DNA from: Neurospora tetrasperma FGSC 2508
Taxonomy: Eukaryota; Ascomycota; Sordariomycetes; Sordariales; Sordariaceae
Reading direction: 5' to 3'
Assembly: GCF_000213175.1 (NCBI RefSeq)
Contig: NW_009799103.1
Coordinates: 1,885,833-1,949,832, forward strand
Length of the DNA stretch: 64,000 nt
Part shown: piece after piece, positions 8,789 to 23,108 of the stretch
Numbering within the stretch: position 1 is the first letter of the stretch
How the letters are laid out: the number at the start of each line of letters is the position of its first letter
Notes under the pieces: generated by a model
Databases searched by the model: none
What the model was told of the DNA's origin: nothing
Seen by the model: the letters and a program-made list of their open reading frames with translations, nothing else
Program-made: the position numbers and the translations under genes

Positions 8789-11233
8789 CTATTGCTCATA
8801 CGTGCTGATATCGCTAAAATTACACCCTGGGACAAACCCGAGGTTCGTCATGAACTGCGGATCAACGTCAACCGCATCCGTGTACTCAATCGATGCCAGA
8901 TCATCCACCATCGCATCGTAGTCTACAGTCGAATATCCGAAATTGGCCATGGGGACGAGGTTACTATGGTGAGGAGGATGGTTCGTTGTACTATCAACGT
9001 ATGGCGGTGGTGGTCTGGGAGGAGCACCTCCATGCGCAAGGGCCACCGAGGCCTCGTTCAAGTGGGTGGCAGGTGGTGGAAATGTACTGAGAATGCCATG
9101 GGTATTGACTGATCCGTAGTCATTGGTTTGAGTAATTGCGTCTAGGGCCGCATCGCTATTGTAGGGGGTAGGATTCGGTATTCCATTGAACCGATCGTTG
9201 ACCGGATTTATTGACGTCGACGGGGGCTGTTCCATGACATGGGGCATGATATTTGCAGTTGCAGTTGCAGTCGGCGGAAGCTCAAGTTGTCGTATGGGTT
9301 GGAGGCCAGTATTGCTGTGTCGGCCTCCCCGAGACCAAATGGAGGAGTAGGCGGGGAAAAGCTCCTCCAAGTGCATTCGATGCCGCTCTGAAGAATGTGA
9401 TTGTTTCTTTAAAGCAAGAAGGGAGTCTAGTAGAGAAGGGATCAGAGGTGGGATTGCATATGTACCAAACCGCTTCTGATACTGATCAAGAGTTTCGATC
9501 AGAAGATGCGAGTAGTGTTCGTTGAGAGGCTCAGAAAAGGCAGCTGCCCATAAATAAACGGTACGGGTAAGGTATGCAGTAGGCACAAAAGCCGATGCTG
9601 TATCCTGGGAAAGGACAAAGACGCTGAAGGGAGAATTGTGGCCGATTACCTGCTGCAACCGCGACCTGAACTCCGAGGGAGCGTTCTGTGAAGATGTTCG
9701 TATTCTTGGCAGAAGCTCCAAAGCAACCAGCTTGGTCACGCCATATAGGTGGTTGAATGTGCTTAAAGGGTATGCCGGATTCCTCAACATTTGCAGCATG
9801 GTGTGTTCACCGCCTAAGCCCTCACATGGTGTCCACGGCTCCCATTGATCTTGACCGTCTTCAGGTAACGGCAGATCCGCAATGTCGTCTGGCTTGAGAT
9901 GGGCCGGCACGTTGTGTCTCATAGACACAATGGTATCCACGATGAAGCACGCGACGAGCAGCGCACGCATTCTTGGTCGTGGCCGGTCATCATCAGGAGG
10001 CAACTGGGTGCGAACAACAAGTAGGACGCGAACCGCAAAGCCAACCAGCAACCAAGCAGACTCCCAATCATCTCGTCCAAGGCTTACGAGACAAAGAAGC
10101 AGCAACGCTCTGCAGTGCTGAACCTGGAACGGCCCGCTTTCCAAAGGTATGAGCTTTCGGGCTGTGTCAGATATGTCTGCAGGTGAAGGATTGATGGCAT
10201 TGTCATGGCCATGAGCAGCTGAAGCTGGACCCGTAGCACTCGATGCAGCAGTAGCAGCAGCCTGGAAGGACGCCAGGGCGAGTGCGCTCCAGAGCTCGGC
10301 ATGAACGCCAGACTCGACATTCGCAGAGGGAAGCAACGAGCCTTGTTCAGAATACTGGTACAATGCTTGGTACATGTCTTTCTTCTCGAGGATAGGGAGC
10401 CAAGAATGCGTGTAGGAAAAGTAGATATCCAGCAAGCGCCAATGATTGGGTGGTAGCTTCCCTATCCCGGTACTATCTGGCTGAAGGTTGTTTTCCAGGG
10501 TGTTTGCCGAAATAGGTGGTCGGACCGGGCCTGGTAGAGTGCGTGTCTCAGCTGTACTAGGCGCCGAGAAAGTCAAGTGAGGCGCATGAGGGAAGTCGGA
10601 TGTCTTTGCCCCGGCATCTTGGACATTTATGTCTTCGGACGGGGATTGGCCGTCTTCAGATGGATCATGTGCGGCCTGACCTGAGAGAAGACGGGTGATG
10701 CTTTTGTTGACTCGACTCGTCGCCCATCTTGCATGCAGGCGTTCTGCAGCAGGCGAGTCTTTGCCGACCAGGAGAGCGCTGCCCTGGCCAGCTTCACGGA
10801 CCAAAAGATTGTGGAGGGCATCCTCGCTGCGGGCAACGTTCTCGAACATCCAAGCAAGAGCCAGTTCGAGAGTGCGGATGTAGCCCGTCTGGACACCTCG
10901 CTTCTTGGGACTGGCCTGGTAGGTACACGACCGGCCCTGCGACACACAGGGGAAGCAAGCCGGCTGGATTCCATCGCACTTTTCGCGTGCAGCTCGACAC
11001 TGATCACAGGCCCTCGAGACTCTCTGGCGTTTTGAACGAGCGGGCTCGACAAGTGACGTCGTCGTGGTAGGGCCGAGGCCGGGTGTGTCAATGTTGGTTA
11101 AGTCCGCAAAACGGGCGTTGTTGCTGCTTGCTGAAGTGTTAGCGACATGGCCATCAGCGTGGGCATCAGCATGGCCATCAGCGTGGGCATTGGCTTCGGC
11201 AGCGGCATTGAGTGTCTTGCGTTTGGGCGGCAT
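8789..11233 (-). CDS. qa-1F: QA-1F, Zn2Cys6 activator of the quinic acid cluster
   Basis: The uninterrupted minus-strand frame encodes 814 residues and closely resembles N. crassa QA-1F as I recall it (816 residues). The Zn(II)2Cys6 cluster has Cys at 76, 79, 86, 93, 96 and 103 with standard spacing, preceded by a basic stretch ARSKRQRVSRA. A fungal transcription-factor middle homology region occupies roughly residues 260-560. The end is Pro/Thr/Asn-rich with an acidic C-terminus typical of activation regions. Residues 16-29 carry repeated Ala-His-Ala-Asp-Gly units encoded by a 12-18 bp tandem repeat. In N. crassa this protein binds GGRTAARYRYTTATCC sites in the cluster, activates all qa genes including its own, and is held inactive by QA-1S without inducer. 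It lies divergent from qa-1S. Confidence 0.97.
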   Translation of the reverse strand: MPPKRKTLNAAAEANAHADGHADAHADGHVANTSASSNNARFADLTNIDTPGLGPTTTTSLVEPARSKRQRVSRACDQCRAAREKCDGIQPACFPCVSQGRSCTYQASPKKRGVQTGYIRTLELALAWMFENVARSEDALHNLLVREAGQGSALLVGKDSPAAERLHARWATSRVNKSITRLLSGQAAHDPSEDGQSPSEDINVQDAGAKTSDFPHAPHLTFSAPSTAETRTLPGPVRPPISANTLENNLQPDSTGIGKLPPNHWRLLDIYFSYTHSWLPILEKKDMYQALYQYSEQGSLLPSANVESGVHAELWSALALASFQAAATAASSATGPASAAHGHDNAINPSPADISDTARKLIPLESGPFQVQHCRALLLLCLVSLGRDDWESAWLLVGFAVRVLLVVRTQLPPDDDRPRPRMRALLVACFIVDTIVSMRHNVPAHLKPDDIADLPLPEDGQDQWEPWTPCEGLGGEHTMLQMLRNPAYPLSTFNHLYGVTKLVALELLPRIRTSSQNAPSEFRSRLQQVIGHNSPFSVFVLSQDTASAFVPTAYLTRTVYLWAAAFSEPLNEHYSHLLIETLDQYQKRFGTYAIPPLIPSLLDSLLALKKQSHSSERHRMHLEELFPAYSSIWSRGGRHSNTGLQPIRQLELPPTATATANIMPHVMEQPPSTSINPVNDRFNGIPNPTPYNSDAALDAITQTNDYGSVNTHGILSTFPPPATHLNEASVALAHGGAPPRPPPPYVDSTTNHPPHHSNLVPMANFGYSTVDYDAMVDDLASIEYTDAVDVDPQFMTNLGFVPGCNFSDISTYEQ
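11147..11196. repeat. Imperfect 12-18 bp tandem repeat in qa-1F N-terminus
   Basis: GCATCAGC/GGCCATCAGCGT units are repeated and encode the His-Ala-Asp-Gly stretch of QA-1F. Such coding minisatellites commonly vary in copy number between strains. Confidence 0.8.
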
Positions 11234-15123
<3,890 letters not shown>

Positions 15124-16261
15124 AAGAAAGAGACATGCGGATCTCACGGTCTTGATTTCGGGGCGGGCTGTCGGCATTAGGGTACAACTCGGACCGGTTT
15201 GGGCGGACAGCAACAAGATCTGCTCGGAGTACTAAACCCGGATCCGTGTTTGCTCCTGGAGCCGGCAAGTACTTCTATTGTAAGCACGGGCTACCAACAC
15301 CGCGACAGCACGGTGAAGCGATCGGCTGAGGGGAACACTTGGCGCTGATAATTGGAGGGAGGAAGAGGAGGTGTACGATCCACCTCATATGTATATCCTC
15401 GACAACACCTTCCAGTTTCAAGGATACTGGGTATCGAACTACCAGGCGCTGGCTGGGTAATGGCTTTTCCGTTCATGCACAGAGATGCAGCTTCTCAGAT
15501 GTGATGGCTCATCGGTATCAACGTTTACGACCGTGGCCAGTCATGCTGTCTCGGGTAAAGGGGCTCGAGAGGTTGAAGATGAAAGGGGCTGAACAACCAC
15601 CGTTGTCGACACTTGTCGTCCCCCGGTTATACATTCATCCTCACCCTCCAAAAACTCTGCGCTAGCACGTCGGCGGTTTGTGGGGTCGTTGTTGAGCAGG
15701 GGTTGCACTGGACAGCCAGCTGCCGGCTCAACACTCATCAGCTTCACTTCTTCAGTGCGGGGAAGCTCGGGGGTTGGACACTGAGACGCTGACGATGAGC
15801 TGGAACAGGTTAGTCACTTTGCCACGAAGAGTCCCGGCATCTGGGGTTTGGCTGTTGCCATGCACTCTGGATTTTCTGGGGTTACGATTCGTAATTGTGC
15901 CGGTCGCTTGTGAATAGCAGGTTTGGTGTAGCTCTTGCGGGGGAGACTAAGCAGCCAGATCTTAGCTCGTTGGGCGGCTGGGGTATGGTTGCTAACGGCA
16001 AGATTCCCCATGGAGAAGGGAAGACTAGTTTAGTGCGTGGGTTCCCATGCGCATGGATGAGTCGAATACTCATGTACCCCCTTGAGATTTGCTTTTCTAC
16101 AAAAGAAGAGCCATCTCGACTTCAGCAAAGAGATCCCAGGATACATTCAGCCTTCTTCCCTCGTTCGCATCACTCACCCCCTTTGTCCACCTTGTAAGAG
16201 GTCGCGTCACCGGCCCCCCTTCTCTTGTATCATATTGTCAATCGGCATTAGACGCGTCAAG
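15124..16261. promoter_or_regulatory. Intergenic region and promoter of qa-y
   Basis: About 1.14 kb separates the qa-1S stop from the qa-y start on the same strand. No gene was recognised. A QA-1F-like site (15455-15470) lies within it. The last 80 bases before the qa-y ATG are C/T-rich. Confidence 0.6.
15455..15470. promoter_or_regulatory. Possible QA-1F site upstream of qa-y
   Basis: GGGTAATGGCTTTTCC matches 13 of 16 positions of GGRTAARYRYTTATCC. It lies about 790 bases upstream of the qa-y start. It is weaker than the qa-1F/qa-1S site, so the call is tentative. Confidence 0.5.
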
Positions 16262-17875
16262 ATGACTCTCCTTGCGCTCAAGGAAGATAGGCCAACGCCA
16301 AAGGCCGTTTACAACTGGCGCGTCTACACATGCGCGGCGATTGCCAGTTTTGCCTCGTGCATGATTGGCTATGACTCTGCCTTCATTGGCACTACCCTTG
16401 CGCTGCCGTCCTTCACCAAGGAATTCGATTTCGCCTCTTACACACCTGGTGCTCTCGCCTTGCTCCAGTCCAACATCGTATCCGTTTACCAAGCTGGTGC
16501 CTTTTTTGGATGTCTATTCGCTTATGCGACTAGTTACTTCTTGGGTCGTCGCAAATCCCTAATCGCCTTCTCCGTCGTCTTCATCATTGGCGCCGCCATC
16601 ATGCTCGCTGCTGATGGTCAGGGGCGAGGCATTGATCCGATTATCGCAGGCAGAGTGCTGGCTGGAATCGGCGTCGGAGGTGCCTCCAACATGGTACCCA
16701 TTTACATCTCAGAGCTTGCCCCTCCCGCCGTTCGCGGTCGTCTTGTCGGCATTTACGAGCTCGGCTGGCAGATTGGTGGTCTGGTCGGGTTTTGGATCAA
16801 CTACGGCGTCAACACTACAATGGCCCCAACGAGGTCGCAGTGGCTAATTCCCTTCGCGGTTCAGCTCATCCCCGCCGGCCTCTTGTTCTTGGGCAGCTTC
16901 TGGATTCCCGAGTCGCCACGGTGGCTTTTTGCCAATGGCAAGAGAGAAGAGGCAATGAAGGTCTTGTGCTGGATACGCAACCTCGAGCCCACCGACAGAT
17001 ACATCGTGCAAGAGGTTTCATTCATTGACGCTGACCTGGAAAGGTATACCCGAGAGGTCGGCAATGGGTTCTGGAAACCGTTTTTGTCCCTCAAGCAGCG
17101 CAAGGTCCAGTGGCGCTTTTTTCTTGGTGGCATGCTCTTTTTCTGGCAGAATGGGAGTGGTATCAATGCCATCAACTATTACTCCCCCACCGTATTCCGG
17201 AGCATCGGCATTACTGGTACCGACACCGGCTTCTTGACAACAGGCATCTTCGGCGTCGTTAAGATGGTGCTCACCATTATCTGGCTTCTGTGGCTTGTTG
17301 ATCTTGTTGGCCGCCGCCGCATACTCTTCATCGGTGCGGCTGGCGGATCGCTCTGCATGTGGTTCATTGGAGCCTACATCAAGATTGCTGATCCTGGGTC
17401 GAACAAGGCGGAAGACGCAAAGCTGACCTCTGGCGGCATCGCAGCCATCTTCTTCTTCTACCTCTGGACTGCCTTCTACACCCCTTCATGGAACGGTACA
17501 CCTTGGGTCATCAACTCAGAGATGTTTGACCAAAACACACGGTCCCTGGGTCAGGCATCAGCCGCGGCCAATAACTGGTTCTGGAACTTTATCATTTCTC
17601 GTTTCACGCCGCAAATGTTCATCAAGATGGAGTACGGCGTGTACTTCTTCTTTGCGTCGCTCATGCTGCTATCGATTGTGTTCATCTACTTCTCTTTACC
17701 CGAGACCAAATCGATCCCTCTCGAGGCCATGGATCGCTTATTTGAAATCAAGCCCGTTCAGAATGCCAACAAGAATGTCATGGCCGAGCTCAACTTCGAC
17801 AGAAATCCAGAGCGAGAGGAGTCGTCGTCGCTGGACGACAAGGACAGGGTGACACAGACCGAGAATGCAGTCTAA
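16262..17875 (+). CDS. qa-y: QA-Y, quinate permease (MFS sugar-transporter family)
   Basis: The 537-residue single-exon product closely resembles N. crassa QA-Y. It is a major facilitator with twelve predicted membrane spans, the RVLAGIGVGGASNMVPIYISE signature after span 4, PESPRWL before the central loop, LVGRRR between spans 8 and 9, and PETKSIPLE after span 12. It carries quinate into the cell across the plasma membrane by proton symport. The frame is open upstream to 16082, but the start at 16262 is chosen because it gives the known N. crassa N-terminus (MTLLALKEDRPTPK) and the extra residues look like translated leader. The C-terminal tail is polar and acidic, as in fungal permeases that are internalised under repression. 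Confidence 0.96.
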   Translation: MTLLALKEDRPTPKAVYNWRVYTCAAIASFASCMIGYDSAFIGTTLALPSFTKEFDFASYTPGALALLQSNIVSVYQAGAFFGCLFAYATSYFLGRRKSLIAFSVVFIIGAAIMLAADGQGRGIDPIIAGRVLAGIGVGGASNMVPIYISELAPPAVRGRLVGIYELGWQIGGLVGFWINYGVNTTMAPTRSQWLIPFAVQLIPAGLLFLGSFWIPESPRWLFANGKREEAMKVLCWIRNLEPTDRYIVQEVSFIDADLERYTREVGNGFWKPFLSLKQRKVQWRFFLGGMLFFWQNGSGINAINYYSPTVFRSIGITGTDTGFLTTGIFGVVKMVLTIIWLLWLVDLVGRRRILFIGAAGGSLCMWFIGAYIKIADPGSNKAEDAKLTSGGIAAIFFFYLWTAFYTPSWNGTPWVINSEMFDQNTRSLGQASAAANNWFWNFIISRFTPQMFIKMEYGVYFFFASLMLLSIVFIYFSLPETKSIPLEAMDRLFEIKPVQNANKNVMAELNFDRNPEREESSSLDDKDRVTQTENAV

Positions 17876-18431
17876 GGTCTGCAATTTGCCTTGCTTTCAG
17901 GGTGCTTGAATATGACCAGGGGCGTTGCGAGCTGTGGCAGCCAGCCGCCGTGGATACGATGTTTTGTTTGAAATGTGGGCGATACCTTTGTTGTAATTAC
18001 TTGACTTTCTTGCCCGAGGTTGAAGAGGCTGATGTGATGACAGCTACAAAGCGGGAGTATACAGTTGCGTTGTCTGAAGCACACTATTGAGTTTCTACAA
18101 GTATCCTTTCCTTTTTACGGCACTGTGTTTTGATTGTCTCCCGCATATCTTGGTCTGTCCCGTGGTCAAGGAGATTCTTACTTCACTCTTGTAGATCCAC
18201 CGAGTCTTTCTGTTTGCGATTGGGCAACGGGTGCCTTTGCTTTTGACAAGACATCCCCACGTTGCAACACTCCGACATCGTGATGTCTTTGCACGAAACA
18301 ATGTTTGTGGAGCTGGCAGAGTTAAAACGAAGATTTACTATTTCTATCACAACCGATGTCACACCCCGATCTGTAGAGCGACCCTGTTTCCATTCCACTG
18401 TCGTTTTACATGCTTAGAGGACCCTGTTATC
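17876..18431. other. Convergent intergenic between qa-y and qa-3
   Basis: About 555 bases lie between the 3' ends of two convergent genes. I see no gene here; it should contain both 3' untranslated regions and terminators. Confidence 0.5.
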
Positions 18432-19526
18432 TCAACTGGTGTGCGATTTGGAAGCTTCCGCCAATTTTGCAGCAATGACTTCCTTGATCTGTTGAATGGG
18501 AAGTTCCTCATTTGTACGACCGGTCCAATACTTGTCCTGCAGAACAAAGGGGGTGAGAGATCAGTTGAGTTGTCCTCCACAGTGCAATGTAAGCTCAGGA
18601 CGGATACATACCTGCTCAATCCCCTGCCAAATCAAAGCCTCCGTGCCCAAGATAACCTGCCACCCCTCGTGCTCCGCCAACGCTCCCAACTCGGTAAACG
18701 GGCTAGGGTTATAGCACATCTCCAGCATAGCACCCTTCTCCTCCTTCATCAAGAACGTCTCGACGATCCTCCTCACCAACATCTCCTTCTCCGTCTTAGG
18801 CGGGAAATCCGGAATGCAAGCGACTATCGCCCCCGGCCCCTCCAGGCCTTCAGCCTGCTCCACGCTCGCCACATGCACCAGGCGATCGCCGTACCCGCGC
18901 TCCGTGCACTCGGCAATCACCGCGTCCACCTCGCTCTTGTCCCGGTTCACGAGGTAGATGTCCGTTGCGCCGAGCCACTTGTGCAGCGCGTACACGGCCG
19001 ATCGCGCCGCGCCGCCGCCGCCAATTACCAGTGCCGGCCGGCTCTCGTACACCCGGGCGGGGTCAGATACATTTTGAACGAAGCTCTCGCGCACGCCAAT
19101 CACGTCGGTGTTGGCGCCGCAGTACAGGCGACGGCCGGTGGCTGGGTCGGTTTTGAGAAATAGGGTATTGCAGGCGCCGACATCGCGACATTCGGGAGTC
19201 AGGTGGTCAAGGTGAGGGATGATGGCCACTTTGTGAGGCATGGTCACTGAGGCGCCGTAGAAGTCTGGGTGCTGGGTCAGCTGGAGGAAGAGTGGTATAG
19301 AGGGGGAGTCGAGACGAAGTTGGGCCCAGTTGAGAGAGAGGTGGGAGTAAACGATGGAGTGGAGGAGAGGGGACATGGAGGCCGCGAGTTTTTGGCCGAA
19401 GAGATAGCCATGTCTGGTGTAGGGGGTGATGTCGGGTGTGCTGGTGAGGTGGAGGAGCTCTTGCTGTCGGGGCTGGACGACCGACATCGTCGTCGTCGCC
19501 GATGTTGTGGTGGTTGCTGTCGACAT
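18432..19526 (-). CDS. qa-3: QA-3, quinate/shikimate dehydrogenase
   Basis: Two exons on the minus strand, 19526-18612 and 18536-18432, are split by a 75 bp GTATGT...CTGCAG intron (18537-18611) near the 3' end. The second exon supplies 34 residues beginning [12 protein letters not shown]. From the first ATG the product is 339 residues. An internal ATG at 19487 (MSVVQPRQ) would give 326, closer to the 321 I recall for N. crassa QA-3, so the start is uncertain and the Thr-rich leader may be untranslated. The shikimate-dehydrogenase fold shows [21 protein letters not shown] and a dinucleotide loop [15 protein letters not shown]. The enzyme oxidises quinate to 3-dehydroquinate (and shikimate to 3-dehydroshikimate) with NAD in the cytosol, the first catabolic step. 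It is divergent from qa-4. Confidence 0.96.
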
Positions 19527-19874
19527 GGTGATATGTGCTTGATTGTGTGGTGTATCTGGCGATGAGAAGTCACAGTCACTCGAAAATCAAGATTCGACAG
19601 AAGACCGGAATGAAAATAAAGAGAACCTAAGGAATTCCCGAGATCGTCTAACTCGGGAGAGAGATGCCATAAGGCGTGGCTATAAGTTATTCCCCCATTT
19701 TCATTACTACTTGGGCGCGTGGAGTTGACAGGGTTCAATTCGACTAAGCATCTCCATCGTAACAAAGCACTTCGTGGAGGAGGATGAATGAGAACGCTCG
19801 AATGTCCTCGGGGGTTTGGGGAAGCTGGGGCTGCCTAGTGGTCCGAAGTGGTCCTGCATAAGGGAAAAGATTAA

Positions 19875-19890
19875 GGATGAGCGTTTTGCC
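19875..19890. promoter_or_regulatory. Possible QA-1F site near qa-3
   Basis: GGATGAGCGTTTTGCC matches 13 of 16 consensus positions with a good left arm and spacer. It lies about 350 bases upstream of qa-3. Tentative. Confidence 0.4.
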
Positions 19891-20059
19891 TTTTGGCATG
19901 CTCTGGGGATTTCAGTGATTGAGAAGGAAGAGCTCTCTTCAACAGCCTCGGAAGATCTGAACACTTTCGGGTACCTGTCTGTTGCGGGGATTGCTAGGTA
20001 CCGAGTTGCTTTGGGCAGTCCAAGCTCGCAAGGGCGTCCCAAACTGGAGCCGCCCTACC

Positions 20060-20075
20060 GCTTAAATACTTACCC
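20060..20075. promoter_or_regulatory. Possible QA-1F site between qa-3 and qa-4
   Basis: GCTTAAATACTTACCC matches the consensus core (TAARYRYTTA) perfectly and 13 of 16 positions overall. It lies in the shared divergent promoter. A half site TTACCC follows about 50 bases on. Confidence 0.5.
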
Positions 20076-21481
20076 AGCAGTCTGTCCACCCCCCCCCCCT
20101 TCTTCTTTCTGGGCGCCCAACGGCTTACCCTTTTAACGTATGCACAGAACTCATGTTCTCGGCTCCCAGACATTTTGATGTGACGGGCCCACAAGGCATG
20201 TCAGATATCGTTATCCGTCCGATTCTTTTTGGTATCTCGACCTTTGCCAACGGAAAGCGTTGTGGCAACCGATTTTACGCAGCTTCTTATCAGTGTCCAC
20301 CGGTCCAATTGACACTGTCCCGGAAAAGACGCGAATTCGGGAAATGGAATCTTACCTGGGAGCCGAAATCACAGTCCGGGTAGGTTATAGAGCATATAGT
20401 GAACTGTCAAAGTTCTAGACCTGGACCAGCCACTTGGAGTCGTTGTTTCAGTTATACCTACATTCACTCACTGTTGACTTTCAATCATACTTACTTAGAC
20501 GGAGCAACGCGCCAGAATCCAAATTGTTGCATAGCTGCGGTATCACCAAGTGGCTTCCCATAATAGTTTGCCATTCGATGAGACAGCTAACTGGAAGACC
20601 GGTACTCGCAGGTTGGACGATTACACGGAAGGATTCGGTATTCCGTGTTTCATCTGTCAAAAGTCCCTTCCCATATGAATCCGAGGTACTTTGACTGGAT
20701 CTCGATACAAGCTGGCCAGCGAGGTGCATGTCTTGGGAGGCTGTCAACTGCAGGACGGCCGGCTAAGTGTTTAACACGCAAGGGTGGAAGATGTCTTGTC
20801 CCGTCATCCAAGCCCGTCAACATTCGAGGCCATCTGATCGTTAAAGAGATGCTAAATCTTGTGAAACGCTCATAGGTCGCTTACCTTCGGCCCACCCGTT
20901 GATGCTTTATTCCGCTCAGCAAACTTCGGCTTCCATCCGGCGGTTCACCGTTTACATCCGTTATCGTTGCGGTTATTGGCCGATTCTTCGCAAACCGAAG
21001 CGATGACATCCCGAACATCTGCAATACACCGCCACGGCCGGCGTCTTTATCACACCTCCTATGGGAGATGAAAGTGCCTTGATACCCCTAGTCATTTGAA
21101 GATTCAGGATGGGAGACGGCTGGCCGCTTGCGGAGTTACGTTTGAGTCTTGGTTGCAGGAACGCTTGCCGTATTGAATGAGACCACGAGAAGGTCAAATC
21201 AAATTTTGGAAAACCCCAACTGCTTCCTCATTGCCTTCACTTCCCATATCAATGGGGCACATCCTGTGACTATCTTGGTGCTTTATTTCCTCACCTTTTG
21301 ACGATACAAGCTCAAGGACACCGAGGTGATAAACAGTTCTTCAAGGACACTATCTCACCTCAATATCAAGAACCCGTCTCATCATCTCTTATTTCTCCAG
21401 GATCCCCCCACCAACAACATCGGCTTTTTTCCCCCTATCCTCAAGACCCATTAACACACTCACTTCGCTGAGCCTTTCGCC

Positions 21482-22561
21482 ATGCCATTAAAGCTAGCCA
21501 TTAGTTCCATGTCCCTAGGGCGCTGCTTTGCCGGCCACTCTTTGGACAGCAAGCTTGATGCCGCTCAACGATACGGCTATCTCGGTATCGAGCTTTTTTA
21601 TGAGGATCTGGTCGACGTTGCAGAGCATTTGTCGAACGAGCGTCCTTCTCCCGAAGGCCCTTTTGTCGAAGCTCAGATAGCCGCCGCTCGTCATATTCTC
21701 CAAATGTGTCAAGCCAGGGGGCTTGAGGTCGTCTGCCTCCAGCCTTTCATGCACTACGACGGCCTTAACGACAGGGCAGAACATGAGCGTCGTCTGGAGA
21801 AGCTAGCACTATGGATTGAGCTCGCTCATGAGCTTCACACCGACATCATTCAGATCCCAGCCAACTTCCTCCCTGCCGACCAAGTCAGTGACAACCTCGA
21901 CCTGATTGTCTCAGATCTTTGCAAGGTGGCCGATATTGGAGCTCAAGCTTTGCCCCCTATCCGCTTTGCCTACGAGAGTCTTTGCTGGAGCACCCGTGTC
22001 GACCTCTGGGAGCGCTGCTGGGACATCGTACAACGCGTTGACCGCCCCAACTTTGGCATCTGCCTTGACACCTTCAACATCCTCGGCCGCATCTATGCCG
22101 ACCCTACATCTCCTAGCGGTAGGACACCCAACGCAAAAGAGGCAGTCAGGAAGTCCATCGCCAACTTGGTCTCGCGCGTGGATGTCTCCAAAGTCTTCTA
22201 CGTCCAGGTGGTTGACGCCGAGAGGCTGAGCAAGCCACTACTGCCCGGCCACCCCTATTACAATCCAGAGCAGCCGGCGAGGATGAGCTGGTCGCGCAAT
22301 TGTAGACTGTTCTACGGCGAAACAGAGTATGGTGCGTATCTTCCCGTGAAGGAGGTTGCTCGAGCCTTTTTCCACGGCATTGGTTTCGAGGGCTGGGTCA
22401 GTTTAGAGCTTTTCAACCGCAGAATGTCTGAGGAGGGGCCTGAAGTGCCGGAGGAACTTGCCATGAGAGGCGCTATCTCGTGGGCCAAGTTGGTGCAAGA
22501 CCTGAGGATACCGGTGGAGGGGCCATTGGTGACGACGCCCCGGGTCTCTGCTTCGCTGTAA
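21482..22561 (+). CDS. qa-4: QA-4, 3-dehydroshikimate dehydratase
   Basis: The intronless 359-residue product has the same length and nearly the same sequence as N. crassa QA-4 as I recall it. It belongs to the xylose-isomerase-like TIM-barrel enzymes. Likely metal ligands are the Glu in FAYESLCW (about residue 164), the Asp in CLDTFNI (about 195) and the Glu in SLELFNRRM (about 309). It dehydrates 3-dehydroshikimate to protocatechuate, which feeds the beta-ketoadipate pathway and commits shared shikimate-pathway intermediates to breakdown. The ATG at 21482 follows a C/T-rich leader and is the first in the frame. Confidence 0.97.
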   Translation: MPLKLAISSMSLGRCFAGHSLDSKLDAAQRYGYLGIELFYEDLVDVAEHLSNERPSPEGPFVEAQIAAARHILQMCQARGLEVVCLQPFMHYDGLNDRAEHERRLEKLALWIELAHELHTDIIQIPANFLPADQVSDNLDLIVSDLCKVADIGAQALPPIRFAYESLCWSTRVDLWERCWDIVQRVDRPNFGICLDTFNILGRIYADPTSPSGRTPNAKEAVRKSIANLVSRVDVSKVFYVQVVDAERLSKPLLPGHPYYNPEQPARMSWSRNCRLFYGETEYGAYLPVKEVARAFFHGIGFEGWVSLELFNRRMSEEGPEVPEELAMRGAISWAKLVQDLRIPVEGPLVTTPRVSASL

Positions 22562-23108
22562 ATTCAACGCTGGTTGTTCTTACTACTTGGATTATCGTTA
22601 TAGACTGACTCTACTACTATACAAAATGCTGGGCGTTCTCTTTTTTTTCTCTTTCTTTTTCTCTTGGTACGTTAGTTTTCAAATCGGAGACTGGCACGTG
22701 TATCAGGAGTCGGTGACATAGTTCTCTTGAGCCCAGGTTTTTTTTCATTTCATTCAATCATAATTTCTTCATCTCAGTTTCTTCTCGACCTTGACTGTAG
22801 TAAGATCTTAGACGGGTGGAAGACAATATACATCCAGGCTCTACATTAATAGGGCTATAATTCCTGACATCAAAGCATGCTTTCCCATGCTTTTGGACTT
22901 CCCTTCTTCGGTGTGGATCCAAGCAAGAGAGATCCTAAACTTTGAGCATTCAATCCGACGCTTCATACTAACCTTGTAGACTAGAGGTAAGCTGCTACAA
23001 TGCCATCAACGCCACCTGATATCACAGATTCAAGATGACCAGCTTCATCTTGTGTATGCAGGTGCCAACTTGGACGTTGAAGATCAGCATCCCATCCCAA
23101 TGACGTTC
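22562..23108. other. Convergent intergenic between qa-4 and qa-2
   Basis: About 550 bases with no recognised gene, containing T-rich tracts near 22640-22665 and 22739-22745 that probably serve 3'-end formation of qa-4. Confidence 0.5.

Larger units (their letters stand above)
19527..21481. promoter_or_regulatory. Divergent promoter region of qa-3 and qa-4
   Basis: Almost 2 kb lies between two divergent structural genes and holds no recognised gene. It contains two candidate QA-1F sites and an 11-base C run at 20089-20099. Immediately before qa-4 is a C/T-rich stretch (about 21400-21470). Shared control of both genes from this region is established for N. crassa and inferred here. Confidence 0.65.

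Noticed and set aside
18231-19163. 310-codon plus-strand frame across qa-3
   Set aside because: It is the complement of qa-3 coding sequence, whose motifs and intron are unambiguous; the long antisense frame reflects high GC at third positions.
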